61,420 nt of DNA from Xylophilus sp. GTDB lineage: Bacteria; Pseudomonadota; Gammaproteobacteria; Burkholderiales; Burkholderiaceae_C. The translations under genes and the position numbers were made by a program. The stretch covers positions 1 through 61,420 of the forward strand of contig WNDY01000024.1 in NCBI GenBank assembly GCA_009914555.1, given 5' to 3'. The notes beneath the pieces were generated by a model, which was not told the DNA's origin, did not search any database, and saw only the letters and a program-made list of their open reading frames with translations. This document shows positions 35,756 to 50,025 of the stretch, piece by piece; within the stretch, counting starts at the first letter, position 1; every line of letters begins with the position of its first letter.

Positions 35756-37048
35756 GTGAACGATTCCTTCCCGTCCGTGGTGCCGCAGGGCGAGCCGATC
35801 CCGGTTGGCGCGCCGCTGGTCCGGCAGGCGCGCCAGGCCCGCGTGGTCTGGGGCCCGCGCGTGGTCACGCTCGGCGGCGGCGCGCCGGTGCGCGTGCAGT
35901 CCATGACGAATACCGACACGGTCGACGCCATCGCCACCGCGATCCAGGTCAAGGAACTGGCCCAGGCCGGCTCCGAGATGGTGCGCATCACCGTCAACAC
36001 GCCCGAGGCTGCGCAGGCCGTGCCCTACGTGCGCGAGCAGCTCGACCGCATGGGCGTGGACGTGCCGCTGATCGGCGACTTCCACTTCAACGGCCACCGG
36101 CTGCTCAGCGAATTCCCGGCCTGCGCCGAGGCGCTGTCCAAGTACCGCATCAACCCCGGCAACGTCGGCAAGGGCGACAAGAAGGACAAGCAGTTCGGCC
36201 AGATGATCGAGGCTGCCATCCGCTGGAACAAGCCGGTGCGCATCGGCGTCAACTGGGGCAGCATGGACCAGGAGCTGCTCGCCGCGCTGATGGACGAGAA
36301 CACCCGCCGCGCCCGTCCCTGGGACGTGCGTCAGGTCATGTACGAGGCGCTCATCACCTCCGCCGTCGGCTCGGCCCGCCGCGCCGAGGAGATGGGCATG
36401 GACGGCAACCAGATCATCCTGTCGTGCAAGTTGAGCGGCGTGCAGGACCTGGTGGCCTGCTACCGCGAACTGGCCCGCCGCTGCGACTATTCGCTGCACC
36501 TGGGCCTGACCGAGGCCGGCATGGGCACCAAGGGCACGGTGGCTTCGGCCGCGGCGCTGGCCATCCTGCTGCAAGAAGGCATCGGCGACACCATCCGCGT
36601 GTCGCTCACGCCGCAGCCCGGCGAGGCCCGCACGCAGGAAGTCGTGATCGCCAACGAACTGCTGCAGGCGCTCGGCCTGCGCGTCTTCGTGCCGAGTGTG
36701 ACCGCCTGCCCCGGCTGCGGCCGCACCACCAGCACCACCTTCCAGGAACTGGCCAAGGACATCGACGACTTCCTGCGCCGCCAGATGCCGCTCTGGCGCG
36801 GCCGCTATCCGGGCGTCGAAGGGCTCAAGGTCGCGGTCATGGGTTGCATCGTCAACGGCCCGGGCGAGAGCAAGCATGCCGACATCGGCATCAGCCTGCC
36901 GGGCAACGGCGAGGCGCCGGCCGCGCCGGTCTTCATCGACGGCGAGAAGGCCCTCACGCTGCGCGGCGACAATATCGCCGCCGAGTTCCACCAGCTCGTC
37001 GAGCAGTACATCGAAAAGCGCTTCGGCGGCACCCACGCAGCCGCCTGA
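35756..37048 (+). CDS. ispG: 4-hydroxy-3-methylbut-2-enyl diphosphate synthase
   Basis: A 430-residue Fe-S enzyme of the MEP isoprenoid pathway, converting MEcPP to HMBPP. The TIM-barrel part includes [13 protein letters not shown] and [10 protein letters not shown]. The [4Fe-4S] ligands are in [11 protein letters not shown] and [12 protein letters not shown]. It starts at GTG 35756, eight bp after rodZ, in the conserved rodZ-ispG-hisS order; no ATG fits upstream of the conserved N-terminus. Confidence 0.97.
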   Translation: MNDSFPSVVPQGEPIPVGAPLVRQARQARVVWGPRVVTLGGGAPVRVQSMTNTDTVDAIATAIQVKELAQAGSEMVRITVNTPEAAQAVPYVREQLDRMGVDVPLIGDFHFNGHRLLSEFPACAEALSKYRINPGNVGKGDKKDKQFGQMIEAAIRWNKPVRIGVNWGSMDQELLAALMDENTRRARPWDVRQVMYEALITSAVGSARRAEEMGMDGNQIILSCKLSGVQDLVACYRELARRCDYSLHLGLTEAGMGTKGTVASAAALAILLQEGIGDTIRVSLTPQPGEARTQEVVIANELLQALGLRVFVPSVTACPGCGRTTSTTFQELAKDIDDFLRRQMPLWRGRYPGVEGLKVAVMGCIVNGPGESKHADIGISLPGNGEAPAAPVFIDGEKALTLRGDNIAAEFHQLVEQYIEKRFGGTHAAA

Positions 37049-37097
37049 CCTCCCGCTCCTGCCGCTTCGCAGCCGCGGGCGCCCCGACTCCACTGCC

Positions 37098-38414
37098 ATG
37101 AGCAACGACAACAAGAACGCCCGTCCCGAGAAGCTGTCCGCCGTCAAGGGCATGAACGACATCCTGCCGGCCGAATCGGCGCGCTGGGAGTGGCTCGAAG
37201 CGCACGTGCGCGCGCTCATGGCGCTCTATGCCTACCGCAACATCCGCACGCCGATCGTCGAGCACACGCAGCTCTTCGTGCGCGGCATCGGCGAGGTGAC
37301 CGACATCGTCGAGAAGGAGATGTACTCCTTCGAGGACCGGCTCAACGGCGAGCATTTGACGCTGCGCCCGGAGAACACCGCCAGCGTCGTGCGCGCCGTC
37401 ATCGAGAACAACCTGCTCTACGACGGCGGCAAGCGGCTCTGGTACGCCGGCCCCCAGTTCCGCCACGAGCGCCCGCAGCGTGGCCGCTACCGCCAGTTCC
37501 ACCAGGTCGGCGCCGAAACGCTGGGCTTCGCCGGCCCGGACGTCGATGCCGAGCTGATCCTGCTGGCCGCCGCGCTGTTCCGCCGGCTCGGCATCGCCGA
37601 CTGGCGCCTGGAGATCAACAGCCTGGGCCAGCCGGCCGAGCGCGCCGAGCACCGCCGCCGGCTCATCGCCTACCTCGAAGGCCATGTCGATGCGCTCGAC
37701 GAGGAGGCCCGCCGCCGGCTGCACGGCAACCCGCTGCGCATCCTCGACACCAAGAACCCCGCGCTGCAGGCGATCGTCGAGGGCGCGCCGCGGCTCATCG
37801 ACTTCCTCGGCGCCGAGTCGCTCGCCCACTTCGACGGGCTCAAGGCCATCCTCGACGCCAACGGCATCGCCTGGACGGTCAACCCGCGCCTCGTGCGCGG
37901 CCTCGACTACTACAACCTCACGGTGTTCGAGTTCGTCACCGACCGCCTCGGCGCGCAGGGCACGATCTGCGCCGGCGGCCGCTACGACTACCTCGTCGGC
38001 CAGATCGGCGGCAGGCCGGCGCCGGCCGTCGGCTGGGCGCTCGGCGTCGAGCGCGTGCTCGAGCTCGTGCAGGAATCGGGCACCACCACCGCCGCGCCGG
38101 TGCCCGACGCCTATGCCATCGTGCCCGATGCGCAGGCCCTGCCGGTGGTCCTGCGCACCTTGCAGAAGCTGCGCGACGCCGGCGTGCGGGTGCAGATGCA
38201 TGCGGGCGGTGCCGACGGCCGGGGCAGCTTCAAGACCCAGTTCAAGAAGGCCGACCAGAGCGGGGCGCAGTACGCGCTGGTCTTCGGCAGCGACGAACTC
38301 GCGCGCGGCGAGGTCACCGTCAAGGCGCTGCGCGACGGCAGCGGTGCACAGGAGGCGCGACAACTTGCAGACGTGGCCGGCTGGGCCGCCACTCTACAAT
38401 CCCCGGCTCGTTGA
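37098..38414 (+). CDS. hisS: Histidyl-tRNA synthetase
   Basis: A 438-residue class II synthetase. [19 protein letters not shown] starts the catalytic core, [11 protein letters not shown] and [23 protein letters not shown] form motif 2, and the histidine-specific [16 protein letters not shown] and [13 protein letters not shown] form the HisA/motif 3 region. The C-terminal anticodon-binding domain is about 335-430. ATG 37098 lies 49 bp after ispG. A TACAAT box at 38395-38400 near its 3' end may be an internal promoter for the genes below. Confidence 0.97.
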   Translation: MSNDNKNARPEKLSAVKGMNDILPAESARWEWLEAHVRALMALYAYRNIRTPIVEHTQLFVRGIGEVTDIVEKEMYSFEDRLNGEHLTLRPENTASVVRAVIENNLLYDGGKRLWYAGPQFRHERPQRGRYRQFHQVGAETLGFAGPDVDAELILLAAALFRRLGIADWRLEINSLGQPAERAEHRRRLIAYLEGHVDALDEEARRRLHGNPLRILDTKNPALQAIVEGAPRLIDFLGAESLAHFDGLKAILDANGIAWTVNPRLVRGLDYYNLTVFEFVTDRLGAQGTICAGGRYDYLVGQIGGRPAPAVGWALGVERVLELVQESGTTTAAPVPDAYAIVPDAQALPVVLRTLQKLRDAGVRVQMHAGGADGRGSFKTQFKKADQSGAQYALVFGSDELARGEVTVKALRDGSGAQEARQLADVAGWAATLQSPAR

Positions 38415-38428
38415 ACCTACCGCTTTCC

Positions 38429-39109
38429 ATGGCACAACATTTCGATCTCGAAGAACAGGAACAGCTCGACCAGATCAAGCATTTCTGGAAGACGCACGGC
38501 ACCTGGATCACCTGGCTCGCCGTCGTGGTGCTGGCCGCCGTGGCCGCATGGAACGGCTACCAGCTTTGGCAGAACCGGCAGGCCAGCCAGGCGTCGGCCC
38601 TCTATGACGCGATCGAGTCCGCCGCCAACGCGGGCGACGCCGCCAGGCTGAAGCAGGCCTTCGGCGACATCCGCGAGAAATACCCGCGCACCGCCTATGC
38701 CCAGCAGGCCGGCCTGCTGGCCGGCCGCGTGCTCGACGAGAAGGGCGAGGCCGATGAGGCCCGCGCGGCCCTGCAATGGGTGGCCGACAAGGCCGCAGAC
38801 GAAGGCCTGCAGGCGCTCGCGCGGCTGCGGCTCGCCGGCCTGCTGGTCGAGAAGAAAGCCTACGACGAAGCGCTGGCCCAGGTGTCCGGCAGCTTCCCGC
38901 CGGAATTCGCGGCGCTGGTGGCCGACCGCAAGGGCGACATTCTCGCGCTGCAGGGCAAGAAGCCCGAGGCCGCGGCCGCGTATACGCAGGCCTACCAGAA
39001 GTTCGACGAGCGCTCGGAATACCGCGGCCTCGTCGAGGTCAAGTTGAACGCGCTGGGCGTGGATCCGCGGGCGACCGCGGCAGCGCCGGCCACGGAGGAC
39101 AGGAAGTGA
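38429..39109 (+). CDS. yfgM: YfgM-like periplasmic TPR protein (SecYEG ancillary factor)
   Basis: A 226-residue protein with one N-terminal transmembrane helix (about residues 22-42: GTWITWLAVVVLAAVAAWNGYQLW) and a TPR-like periplasmic domain (DEKGEADEARAALQWVADKA and similar). YfgM associates with the Sec translocon and chaperones such as PpiD and helps secreted proteins. It lies between hisS and bamB, its usual place. Its stop overlaps the bamB start (ATGATG). Confidence 0.9.
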   Translation: MAQHFDLEEQEQLDQIKHFWKTHGTWITWLAVVVLAAVAAWNGYQLWQNRQASQASALYDAIESAANAGDAARLKQAFGDIREKYPRTAYAQQAGLLAGRVLDEKGEADEARAALQWVADKAADEGLQALARLRLAGLLVEKKAYDEALAQVSGSFPPEFAALVADRKGDILALQGKKPEAAAAYTQAYQKFDERSEYRGLVEVKLNALGVDPRATAAAPATEDRK

Positions 39110-40281
39110 TGATGGCTGATGGATCGATGACGATGGTGCTGCGCAGCCGGGCCGTGTGCGGCCTCGCGCTCGCGGGAGCGGCGCTGGCGCTGGCCGGCTG
39201 TTCGTACATGCCGAGCTGGCTGTCGAGCTCGTCCAAGCCCAAGCCGGCCGAGCTGGGGCCCATCGAGGCCAAGCTGGCCGTGCGCCAGATCTGGACGGCC
39301 CGCGTCGGCCAGATCGGCTTCCCGCTGCAGGTGCATGTCGACGGCGCCAGCGCCATCGTCGCCAGCGAGGACGGAACCGTCACCGCACTCGACACCCGCA
39401 ACGGCCAGGAGCTGTGGCGTGCCAGCGTGGGCGCCAAGATCGCCGCCGGCGTCGGCAGCGACGGCAAGGTCAGTGCCGTCCTCACCCGTACGAACGAGGT
39501 GGTCGCGCTGGCGCAGGGCCAGGTGCTGTGGCGCCAGAAGCTGCCGGCCCAGGGCTACACCGTGCCGCTGGTCGCCGGCGAGCGCGTGTTCGTCGTGGCG
39601 GCCGACCGTTCCATCGCGGCCTTCGACGGCCGCAGCGGCCGCCGCCTCTGGAGCCAGCAGCGCCCGGGCGAGCCCCTGGTGCTGAGCCAGCCCGGCGTGC
39701 TCATCGCCGTGGGCGATACGCTGGTCACCGGCTTCGCCGGCCGCCTCACCGGCCTGAACCCCGGCAACGGCACCGTGCGCTGGGAGGCGCCGATCGCCAC
39801 GCCGCGCGGCACCAACGACGTGGAGCGGCTGGTCGAGCTGGTGGCCAACGTCAGCCGCAGCGGCGACGTGGTCTGCGCCCGCGCGTTCCAGGCGGCCGTC
39901 GGCTGCGTGAACACGCTGCGCGGCCAAGTGCTGTGGAGCAAGACGGCCAACGGCGCCACCGGCGTCAGTGGCGACGGCACGCTGCTGTTCGGTACCGAGA
40001 GCAACGGCACCGTGGTCGCCTGGCGCCAGGCCGACGGCGAGAAGGCATGGACCTCCGAGCGCCTGCAGTACCGCAGCCTGACCGCGCCGCTGCTGCTCGG
40101 CCGTGCGGTCGTCATCGGCGACAGCACCGGCACCGTGCACCTGCTGTCGCGCGAGGATGGCTCGCCGCTCAACCGCCTGGTCGCCGATGGCTCGGCCATC
40201 GCCGCCGCGCCGGTCTCGGCCGGCGACACCCTGGTCCTGGTGACGGACAAGGGCACGGTCTACGGCTTCCGCCCCAACTGA
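39109..40281 (+). CDS. bamB: Outer membrane protein assembly factor BamB
   Basis: A 390-residue lipoprotein with a lipobox LAGC (Cys31) and an eight-bladed propeller made of PQQ-like repeats ([77 protein letters not shown]). BamB supports BamA in folding beta-barrel proteins. Two adjacent ATGs (39109, 39112) follow GGAGGACAGGAAG; either may be used. The next gene, der, is the standard neighbour. Confidence 0.94.
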   Translation: MMADGSMTMVLRSRAVCGLALAGAALALAGCSYMPSWLSSSSKPKPAELGPIEAKLAVRQIWTARVGQIGFPLQVHVDGASAIVASEDGTVTALDTRNGQELWRASVGAKIAAGVGSDGKVSAVLTRTNEVVALAQGQVLWRQKLPAQGYTVPLVAGERVFVVAADRSIAAFDGRSGRRLWSQQRPGEPLVLSQPGVLIAVGDTLVTGFAGRLTGLNPGNGTVRWEAPIATPRGTNDVERLVELVANVSRSGDVVCARAFQAAVGCVNTLRGQVLWSKTANGATGVSGDGTLLFGTESNGTVVAWRQADGEKAWTSERLQYRSLTAPLLLGRAVVIGDSTGTVHLLSREDGSPLNRLVADGSAIAAAPVSAGDTLVLVTDKGTVYGFRPN

Positions 40282-40310
40282 CACAGCACGGAGCGCCAGC
40301 CAGGAGTTCC

Positions 40311-41654
40311 ATGAAGCCCGTCATCGCCCTCGTAGGGCGCCCCAACGTCGGCAAGTCGACGCTGTTCAACCGCTTGACGAAGTCGCGCGACGCCATCGTT
40401 GCCGACTTCGCCGGGCTCACGCGCGACCGCCACTACGGCAACGGCCGGCAGGGCAGGCACGAGTACATCGTCATCGACACCGGCGGCTTCGAGCCGACGG
40501 CCGACTCCGGCATCTACCAGGAGATGGCCAAGCAGACGCGCCAGGCCGTGGCCGAGGCCGACGTCGTCGTCTTCGTCGTGGACGCACGTGCCGGCCTGTC
40601 GGCGCAGGACCACGACATCGCCGGCTACCTGCGCCGGCTCGGCAAGCCCTGCGTGCTGGCGGCCAACAAGGCCGAGGGCATGAAGGAAGGTGTGCAACTG
40701 GGTGAGTTCTACGAGCTGGGCCTGGGCGAGGTCTACCCGGTCTCGGCCGCGCACGGCCAGGGCATCCGCAGCCTGGTCGAGCTGGCCCTGGAACCGCTCA
40801 ACCTGTCGGGCCCCGACGAGGACGAGGACGAAGTCGACCGCGGCATCGTGCGCTTGGCCGTGGCCGGCCGCCCGAACGTGGGCAAGTCCACCCTTATCAA
40901 CACCTGGCTCGGTGAGGAGCGGCTCGTCGCCTTCGACCTGCCGGGCACGACGCGCGATGCGATCTCGGTGCCGTTCGAGCGCAACGGCCAGCGCTTCGAG
41001 CTGATCGACACGGCCGGCCTGCGCCGCAAAGGCAAGGTGTTCGAGGCGATCGAAAAGTTCTCGGTGGTCAAGACGCTGCAGGCCATCGAGGGCGCCAACG
41101 TCGTGCTGCTGCTGCTCGACGCGACCCAGGGCGTGACCGACCAGGACGCGCACATCGCCGGCTACATCCTCGACAGCGGCCGCGCCGTGGTGATCGCGGT
41201 CAACAAGTGGGACGCGGTCGACGAGTACCAGCGCAAGCTGGTCGAGCGCTCGATCGAGACGCGCCTGGCCTTCCTGCGCTTCGCCAACATCCATTCCATC
41301 TCGGCGAAGAAGCGCCAGGGCCTGGGTCCGGTATGGCAATCGATCGTGCAGGCCAACAAGGCGGCGACCTGCAAGATGACCACGCCGGTGCTCACCCGCG
41401 TCCTGCAGGAGGCCGTGCAGTTCCAGACGCCGCCCAAGAGCGGCATGTACCGCCCCAAAATGCGCTATGCGCACCAAGGCGGCATGAACCCGCCGGTCAT
41501 CGTGATCCACGGCAATTCGCTGGAGCATGTGACCGATGCCTACAAGCGCTTCCTTGAAGGGCGCTTCCGCAAGCAGTTCGACCTGGTCGGCACGCCGCTG
41601 CGGGTGGAGTTCAAGACCTCGCAGAATCCGTTCGCGTCGAAGGACGGCGCATAA
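40311..41654 (+). CDS. der: Ribosome-assembly GTPase Der (EngA)
   Basis: A 447-residue protein with two tandem GTPase domains, each with [10 protein letters not shown] as the P-loop. G3 motifs are DTGGFEP and [11 protein letters not shown]4 motifs are NKAEG and NKWD. The C-terminal KH-like domain (about 360-440) ends before a basic tail. Der matures the 50S ribosomal subunit. CAGGAG precedes the ATG at 40311. It follows bamB by 29 bp in the conserved cluster. Confidence 0.98.
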   Translation: MKPVIALVGRPNVGKSTLFNRLTKSRDAIVADFAGLTRDRHYGNGRQGRHEYIVIDTGGFEPTADSGIYQEMAKQTRQAVAEADVVVFVVDARAGLSAQDHDIAGYLRRLGKPCVLAANKAEGMKEGVQLGEFYELGLGEVYPVSAAHGQGIRSLVELALEPLNLSGPDEDEDEVDRGIVRLAVAGRPNVGKSTLINTWLGEERLVAFDLPGTTRDAISVPFERNGQRFELIDTAGLRRKGKVFEAIEKFSVVKTLQAIEGANVVLLLLDATQGVTDQDAHIAGYILDSGRAVVIAVNKWDAVDEYQRKLVERSIETRLAFLRFANIHSISAKKRQGLGPVWQSIVQANKAATCKMTTPVLTRVLQEAVQFQTPPKSGMYRPKMRYAHQGGMNPPVIVIHGNSLEHVTDAYKRFLEGRFRKQFDLVGTPLRVEFKTSQNPFASKDGA

Positions 41655-41757
41655 ACGTATGGCGGCGCGGTAAATAGCAGGCCTGCCGGGCCGGGGCAAG
41701 CTTTGCCTGTGGTAAGGTGGCGTTCCAACAACAATTCCCCTGAACACGGAGAATATC

Positions 41758-42009
41758 GTGAGCAACAAAGGCCAGCTTCTTCAAGACCCCTTCCTCAACA
41801 CCCTGCGCCGCGAGCACGTGCCGGTGTCCATCTATCTCGTCAACGGCATCAAGCTGCAGGGGCAAATCGAATCCTTCGACCAGTATGTCGTGCTGCTGCG
41901 CAACACTGTGACGCAGATGGTCTACAAGCACGCCATCTCTACCATCGTGCCGGGCCGCGCCGTGAATTTCTCCGCGGCCGAGGCTCCCGACGCCGGCAAC
42001 GGCGCCTGA
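41758..42009 (+). CDS. hfq: RNA chaperone Hfq
   Basis: An 83-residue Sm-like protein ([23 protein letters not shown] at the N-terminus, then [17 protein letters not shown] and the Sm2 motif YKHAIST). Hfq hexamers pair small RNAs with mRNAs. The start is GTG at 41758 after CACGGAGAAT. The C-terminal tail is short (residues 70-83), as usual in betaproteobacteria. hfq-hflX-hflK-hflC is the standard order. Confidence 0.97.
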   Translation: MSNKGQLLQDPFLNTLRREHVPVSIYLVNGIKLQGQIESFDQYVVLLRNTVTQMVYKHAISTIVPGRAVNFSAAEAPDAGNGA

Positions 42010-42066
42010 TCTCCCGGGCATCCCGGCTCCTGCGGCTCGGGTGCCTGGCACCCCCATCGTCGCTCC

Positions 42067-43248
<1,182 letters not shown>

Positions 43249-43295
43249 TTGGGCACAATCCCCCGCACACCATCCAAAGACGATAGAAGCTGCGC

Positions 43296-44660
43296 ATGAA
43301 TCTCCATCTTCGGGCTTTCTGCCGGGCCACGCTGCCGGGCCGCATCAGGGGCATGTTCAACCTGAACGACCCGCGCTGGGGCCGCGGCGACGACAACAAC
43401 AACCAGGAAGGTCCGCGCAACGAAACCGACCCGCCGCCGGGCAGCCGCGGGCGCGGCAACAACGCCAGCCAGCCGCCGGACCTCGACGAGCTCTGGCGCG
43501 ACCTCAACCGCAAGCTCGGCGGCCTGTTCGGCGTCAAGGGCAGTGGCGGCAACCGCGGCGGATCCTCGGGGGGCATGCCGCCGGACTTCCGCGGCGCGGG
43601 CGTCGGCCTGGGCCTGATCGCCGCCGTGGCCGTGCTGATCTGGCTGGGCACCGGCTTCTTCATCGTGCAGGAAGGCCAGCAGGCCGTCATCACCCAGTTC
43701 GGCCGCTACCAGTCCACCGTGGGCGCCGGCTTCAACTGGCGCCTGCCGTACCCGATCCAGCGCCATGAACTGGTGTTCGTGACGCAGATCCGCTCGGCCG
43801 ACGTGGGGCGCGACTCCATCGTCAGGTCCACCGGACTGCGCGAGTCGGCCATGCTGACGCAGGACGAGAACATCGTCGAGATCAAGTTCGCCGTGCAGTA
43901 CCGCCTCAACGACGCGCGCGCCTGGCTGTTCGAAAGCCGCAACCCGGCCGAGGCCGTGGTGCAGGCCGCCGAGACGGCGGTGCGCGAGGTGGTCGGCAAC
44001 ATGAAGATGGACACGGCGCTGGCCGAGGAGCGCGACCAGATCGCGCCGCGCGTGCGCACGCTGATGCAGACCATCCTCGACCGCTACAAGGTCGGCGTCG
44101 AAGTCGTCGGCATCAACCTGCAGCAGGGCGGCGTTCGCCCGCCCGAGCAGGTGCAGGCGGCCTTCGACGACGTGCTCAAGGCCGGCCAGGAGCGCGAGCG
44201 CGCCAAGAACGACGCCCAGGCCTATGCCAACGACGTGGTGCCGCGCGCCGCCGGCACCGCCTCGCGCCTGAAGGAAGAGGCCGAGGCGTACAAGGCCCGC
44301 ATCGTGGCGCAGGCGCAGGGCGACGCCCAGCGCTTCGCCCAGGTGCTGTCGGAGTACCAGAAGGCACCGCAGGTCACGCGCGACCGCATGTACACCGACG
44401 CGATGCAGCAGGTCTACACCAACGTGACCAAGGTGCTGGTCGATGCACGCCAGGGCGGCAGCCTGCTGTACCTGCCGCTCGACAAGATCATCCAGGGCGT
44501 GGCCGCCGCGCCCGCCGCAGCGTCGTCCCAGCAGCCTTCCGACAATTCCGCGGGCCAGGCCGCGCCGTCCGGCACCACCGTCGTGCCGATCACACCCTAC
44601 GGCGGCGTGGACGGGCGGCTGCGCGACAGCGGCCGCACGCGCGACCGCGAGGTGCGCTGA
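43296..44660 (+). CDS. hflK: FtsH protease modulator HflK
   Basis: A 454-residue SPFH protein. A Gly/Asn/Pro-rich cytoplasmic N-terminus is followed by a transmembrane helix (about residues 104-127, GLGLIAAVAVLIWLGTGFFIV), an SPFH domain (QEGQQAVITQFGRYQSTVGAGFNWRLPYP) and a coiled C-terminal region. HflK and HflC form a cage around the FtsH protease. An internal start at 43353 (MFNLNDPRWGRG) has AGGGG close by and matches many homologues; ATG 43296 is listed as the longest option. hflC follows by 21 bp. Confidence 0.93.
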   Translation: MNLHLRAFCRATLPGRIRGMFNLNDPRWGRGDDNNNQEGPRNETDPPPGSRGRGNNASQPPDLDELWRDLNRKLGGLFGVKGSGGNRGGSSGGMPPDFRGAGVGLGLIAAVAVLIWLGTGFFIVQEGQQAVITQFGRYQSTVGAGFNWRLPYPIQRHELVFVTQIRSADVGRDSIVRSTGLRESAMLTQDENIVEIKFAVQYRLNDARAWLFESRNPAEAVVQAAETAVREVVGNMKMDTALAEERDQIAPRVRTLMQTILDRYKVGVEVVGINLQQGGVRPPEQVQAAFDDVLKAGQERERAKNDAQAYANDVVPRAAGTASRLKEEAEAYKARIVAQAQGDAQRFAQVLSEYQKAPQVTRDRMYTDAMQQVYTNVTKVLVDARQGGSLLYLPLDKIIQGVAAAPAAASSQQPSDNSAGQAAPSGTTVVPITPYGGVDGRLRDSGRTRDREVR

Positions 44661-44681
44661 GACGAGAGGGAGAACGAACAC

Positions 44682-45593
44682 ATGAACAGAATCGGTTTCA
44701 TCGGCGCGACCATCGTGCTGGTGCTCGCACTGCTGAGCTCCACCATCTTTGTCGTGGACCAGCGCCAGTTCGGCGTGGTCTACGCGCTCGGCCAGATCAA
44801 GGAAGTCATCACCGAGCCGGGCCTGAACTTCAAGCTGCCGCCGCCGTTCCAGAACGTCTCGTACATCGACAAGCGCCTGCTCACGCTCGACAGTTCCGAC
44901 ACCGAGTCGATGCTTACGGCCGAGAAGCAGCGCGTTGTGATCGACTGGTACGTGCGCTGGCGCATTTCCGACCCGTCGGAGTACATCCGCAATGTCGGCC
45001 TCGACGAAAGCGCCGGTGCCATCCAGCTCAACCGCGTGGTGCGCAATGCCTTCCAGGAAGAGGTCAACCGCCGCACCGTGCGCGAACTGCTGTCGACCAA
45101 GCGCGACGCGCTGATGAACGATGTGAAGAAGGACGTGCTGGACGTGGTGCGCGGCGCCCGGCCCTGGGGCGTGGACGCCGTGGACGTGCGCATCACCCGC
45201 GTGGACTACGTCGAGGCGATCACCGAGTCGGTCTACCGCCGCATGGAGGCCGAGCGCAAGCGCGTGGCCAACGAACTGCGCTCCACCGGCGCGGCCGAGG
45301 GGGAGAAGATCCGCGCCGACGCCGACCGCCAGCGCGAGGTGACCATCGCCAGCGCCTACCGCGACGCGCAGAAGATCAAGGGCGAGGGCGACGCCGAGGC
45401 CGCGCGCGTCTATGCCGAATCCTTCGGCCGCGACCCGCAGTTCGCCCAGTTCTACCGCAGCCTGGAAGCCTACAAGTCCAGCTTCGCCAAGAAGAGCGAC
45501 GTGCTGGTGGTCGATCCGGCCTCGTCGGACTTCTTCCGCAACTTCCGCGCCGGCGCCGCGCCGGCCGGCGGCGGCGCGCCGGCCCGCAAGTAG
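44682..45593 (+). CDS. hflC: FtsH protease modulator HflC
   Basis: A 303-residue SPFH protein with an N-terminal membrane anchor (about residues 5-25, FIGATIVLVLALLSSTIFVV), the SPFH domain (DQRQFGVVYALGQIKEVITEPGLNFKLPPPFQNV) and helices ending in a Gly/Ala-rich tail. It is the partner of HflK in controlling FtsH. GAGAGGGAG precedes the ATG. Confidence 0.96.
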   Translation: MNRIGFIGATIVLVLALLSSTIFVVDQRQFGVVYALGQIKEVITEPGLNFKLPPPFQNVSYIDKRLLTLDSSDTESMLTAEKQRVVIDWYVRWRISDPSEYIRNVGLDESAGAIQLNRVVRNAFQEEVNRRTVRELLSTKRDALMNDVKKDVLDVVRGARPWGVDAVDVRITRVDYVEAITESVYRRMEAERKRVANELRSTGAAEGEKIRADADRQREVTIASAYRDAQKIKGEGDAEAARVYAESFGRDPQFAQFYRSLEAYKSSFAKKSDVLVVDPASSDFFRNFRAGAAPAGGGAPARK

Positions 45594-45627
45594 GCAGGCC
45601 GCGCGTTCGCGCACGGTTTCTCCGGCC

Positions 45628-45816
45628 ATGGACGGCGATTCCCTCTGGACGGCGCTGGCCCTCGTTCTCGTGATCGAGGGGCTGATGCCGTTCATCTCCC
45701 CGGGCGGCTGGCGCCGCCTGTTCACGCAGGTGCTGGAGCTGCGTGACGGACAGATCCGGTTCATCGGCCTGTCATCGATCGCGGCCGGCCTGATCCTGCT
45801 CGCGCTGGTCTCCTGA
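45628..45816 (+). CDS. DUF2065-family small membrane protein
   Basis: A 62-residue protein with two hydrophobic helices (about residues 6-24, LWTALALVLVIEGLMPFI, and 43-61, FIGLSSIAAGLILLAL). The motif LVLVIEGLMPFISPGGWRR is characteristic of the DUF2065 (YjeT-like) family, which almost always sits between hflC and hisZ/purA. Its function is unknown. A hairpin follows at 45829-45852. Confidence 0.88.
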   Translation: MDGDSLWTALALVLVIEGLMPFISPGGWRRLFTQVLELRDGQIRFIGLSSIAAGLILLALVS

Positions 45817-45828
45817 AGGTGGGTCCTG

Positions 45829-45858
45829 CCGGGCGGGCCAGCGCCTGCCCGGTAGAAT
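45829..45858 (+). terminator. Hairpin and -10 box between the DUF2065 gene and hisZ
   Basis: CCGGGCGGG (45829-45837) pairs with CCTGCCCGG (45844-45852), one G-T pair, 6-base loop. TAGAAT (45853-45858) follows and may be the -10 of a hisZ-purA promoter; a T-run (TTTTT) lies 8 bases further. Terminator, promoter or both are possible. Confidence 0.4.
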
Positions 45859-45869
45859 CACGTTTTTAA

Positions 45870-48389
<2,520 letters not shown>

Positions 48390-48412
48390 GGGCGAAGCTG
48401 GAGTCCCCCACC

Positions 48413-48937
48413 ATGTTGACCGAAGACGGCAAGCATCTCTACGTCAGCTACGACGAGTACCACAACCTGATCGAGAAGCTCGCGATCAAGATCCACCAGT
48501 CGGGCTGGGAGTTCGACAACATCCTGTGCCTGGCGCGCGGCGGCATGCGGCCCGGCGACATCCTCTCGCGCATCTTCGACAAGCCGCTGGCCATCATGTC
48601 GACCAGCTCGTACCGCGCCGAGGCGGGCACGGTGCAGGACCGGCTCGACATCGCGCGCTTCATCACCACGCCGCGCGGCGAAATCGCAGGGCGCGTGCTG
48701 CTGGTGGACGACCTGGCCGATTCGGGCAGGACGTTCGGCGCCGTGGTCGACAACCTGCGCACCCACTACAAGCCGGTCACCGAACTCAGAACGGCCGTGA
48801 TCTGGACCAAGGGCGTGTCGGTGTTCCAGGCCGACTACTCGGTCGAATTCCTGCCGACCAATCCCTGGATCCACCAGCCGTTCGAAGCCTACGACCGCAC
48901 CCGGCCGCAGAAGCTGCTGGAGAAATGGAAAGTCTGA
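48413..48937 (+). CDS. Purine-type phosphoribosyltransferase
   Basis: A 174-residue type I phosphoribosyltransferase. The PRPP-binding loop is RVLLVDDLADSGRTFG, preceded by LCLARGGMRPGDILSRIF. Sequence and size suggest a hypoxanthine/xanthine/guanine salvage enzyme of the Gpt class, but the base specificity cannot be read. It follows purA and ends just before a rho-independent terminator at 48961-48989, the end of the long co-directional block. Confidence 0.87.
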   Translation: MLTEDGKHLYVSYDEYHNLIEKLAIKIHQSGWEFDNILCLARGGMRPGDILSRIFDKPLAIMSTSSYRAEAGTVQDRLDIARFITTPRGEIAGRVLLVDDLADSGRTFGAVVDNLRTHYKPVTELRTAVIWTKGVSVFQADYSVEFLPTNPWIHQPFEAYDRTRPQKLLEKWKV

Positions 48938-48960
48938 GCGCGCAGCCGCTACCTGCATCT

Positions 48961-48989
48961 GCCCCGCGCTGCGGGGCTTGTTGTTTTTA
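48961..48989 (+). terminator. Rho-independent terminator
   Basis: GCCCCGC-GCT-GCGGGGC (48961-48977) forms a 7-bp GC stem with a 3-base loop followed by TTGTTGTTTTT. It ends the purA operon and faces the convergent lysR gene. Confidence 0.9.
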
Positions 48990-48991
48990 AC

Positions 48992-49053
48992 GGGGGTATA
49001 TCCCTGTAGTGAGCGTAGGCCGTGCGCCAGCGGTTGGTTGGTCGGGGGGTATG
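48992..49053. repeat. GGGGTATA-box pair, direct copies
   Basis: GGGGGTATA (48992-49000) and GGGGGTATG (49045-49053) are direct copies 53 bp apart, between the terminator and the 3' end of the convergent lysR gene. The centre has no strong stem. Same spacing as the copies at 32703, 53978 and 56934. Confidence 0.7.
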
Positions 49054-49054
49054 C

Positions 49055-50008
49055 CTAACCTCCAGCCGGCGCCGGTGCGATAGGCTCCATCGCCGCGGCG
49101 ACGCCGCGCACCAGCTGCCAGACCTGTTCCACCACCGGTGCCAGCGTGCGGTTGCGCCGGTGCACCAGCATCACGTCGCGCTCCACCTGCGGCGCCAGCG
49201 GCCGCACCGCCAGCCCGGTGGCGCCGGCCGGCAGGCAGGGCAGGGCCAGGGCCGGCACCACGGCCACGCCCAGGCCGGCGGCGACCATCTGGAACACGGT
49301 GCTGACGTGGCCGACCTCCTGCGCCACCTCGGCGGCCACGCCTTCGGCCGCCAGCGCGGCGTCGATCAGCCGGCGGCTGCCCGAGGCATGGTCCAGCAGC
49401 ACCAGCGGCCAGTCCGCCAGCGCAGGCCAGGCCGCCGCGCGCGCCTGCGCCAGCGCATGGTCGCCGGGGCAGACGAGCACGAAGGGCTCGCGCAGGATGG
49501 CCTCGCAGTGCAGATCTCCGGCCGCGCCCGGCTCGACCACGACGCCGAAATCGACTTCGCCCGAGCGCACGCTGGCCAGCACGTCCTGCTGCAAGCGGTC
49601 GAGCAGCACGATCTCGATGCCCGGCGCCTGCGTGCGGCAGGCCGCGATGCAGGCCGGCAGCAGGTTGGCCGACAGCGTCGGGCTGCTGGCCACACGCACC
49701 CGGCCCTGGCGCCGCGTGGCCATGCCGCGCAGGTCGAGCAGGGCGAGTTCCAGGTCGTCCAGCAGCCGGTCGAGCCGGCCGGCCAGGCTGCGGCCGGCGT
49801 CGGTCAGCGCCACCTCGCGCGTGGTGCGGTCGAGCAGCTTCAGGCCCAGCTGCGCCTCCAGCTCGCGGATGCTGCGGCTCACGGCCGGCTGGGTCAGGCC
49901 GATCGATTCGCCGGCGCCGCTGAAATTGCGCTGCTGCGCGACCGCCTGGAACACGCGCAGCTGGCGCAGCGTGATGTTGGGATTCCAGGGGCGGTCGGCA
50001 TCGGACAT
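49055..50008 (-). CDS. LysR-family transcriptional regulator
   Basis: A 317-residue LysR-type regulator. The N-terminal winged helix is at about residues 14-72 (LRQLRVFQAVAQQRNFSGAGESIGLTQPAVSRSIRELEAQLG). The effector domain (about 100-305) has the two-lobed fold typical of the family. It is divergent from an SBF-type transporter gene with a perfect T-N11-A palindrome between them, so it probably controls that transporter and itself. The ligand is unknown. Confidence 0.92.
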   Translation of the reverse strand: MSDADRPWNPNITLRQLRVFQAVAQQRNFSGAGESIGLTQPAVSRSIRELEAQLGLKLLDRTTREVALTDAGRSLAGRLDRLLDDLELALLDLRGMATRRQGRVRVASSPTLSANLLPACIAACRTQAPGIEIVLLDRLQQDVLASVRSGEVDFGVVVEPGAAGDLHCEAILREPFVLVCPGDHALAQARAAAWPALADWPLVLLDHASGSRRLIDAALAAEGVAAEVAQEVGHVSTVFQMVAAGLGVAVVPALALPCLPAGATGLAVRPLAPQVERDVMLVHRRNRTLAPVVEQVWQLVRGVAAAMEPIAPAPAGG

Positions 50009-50025
50009 GGTGTCTCAGTGAATTG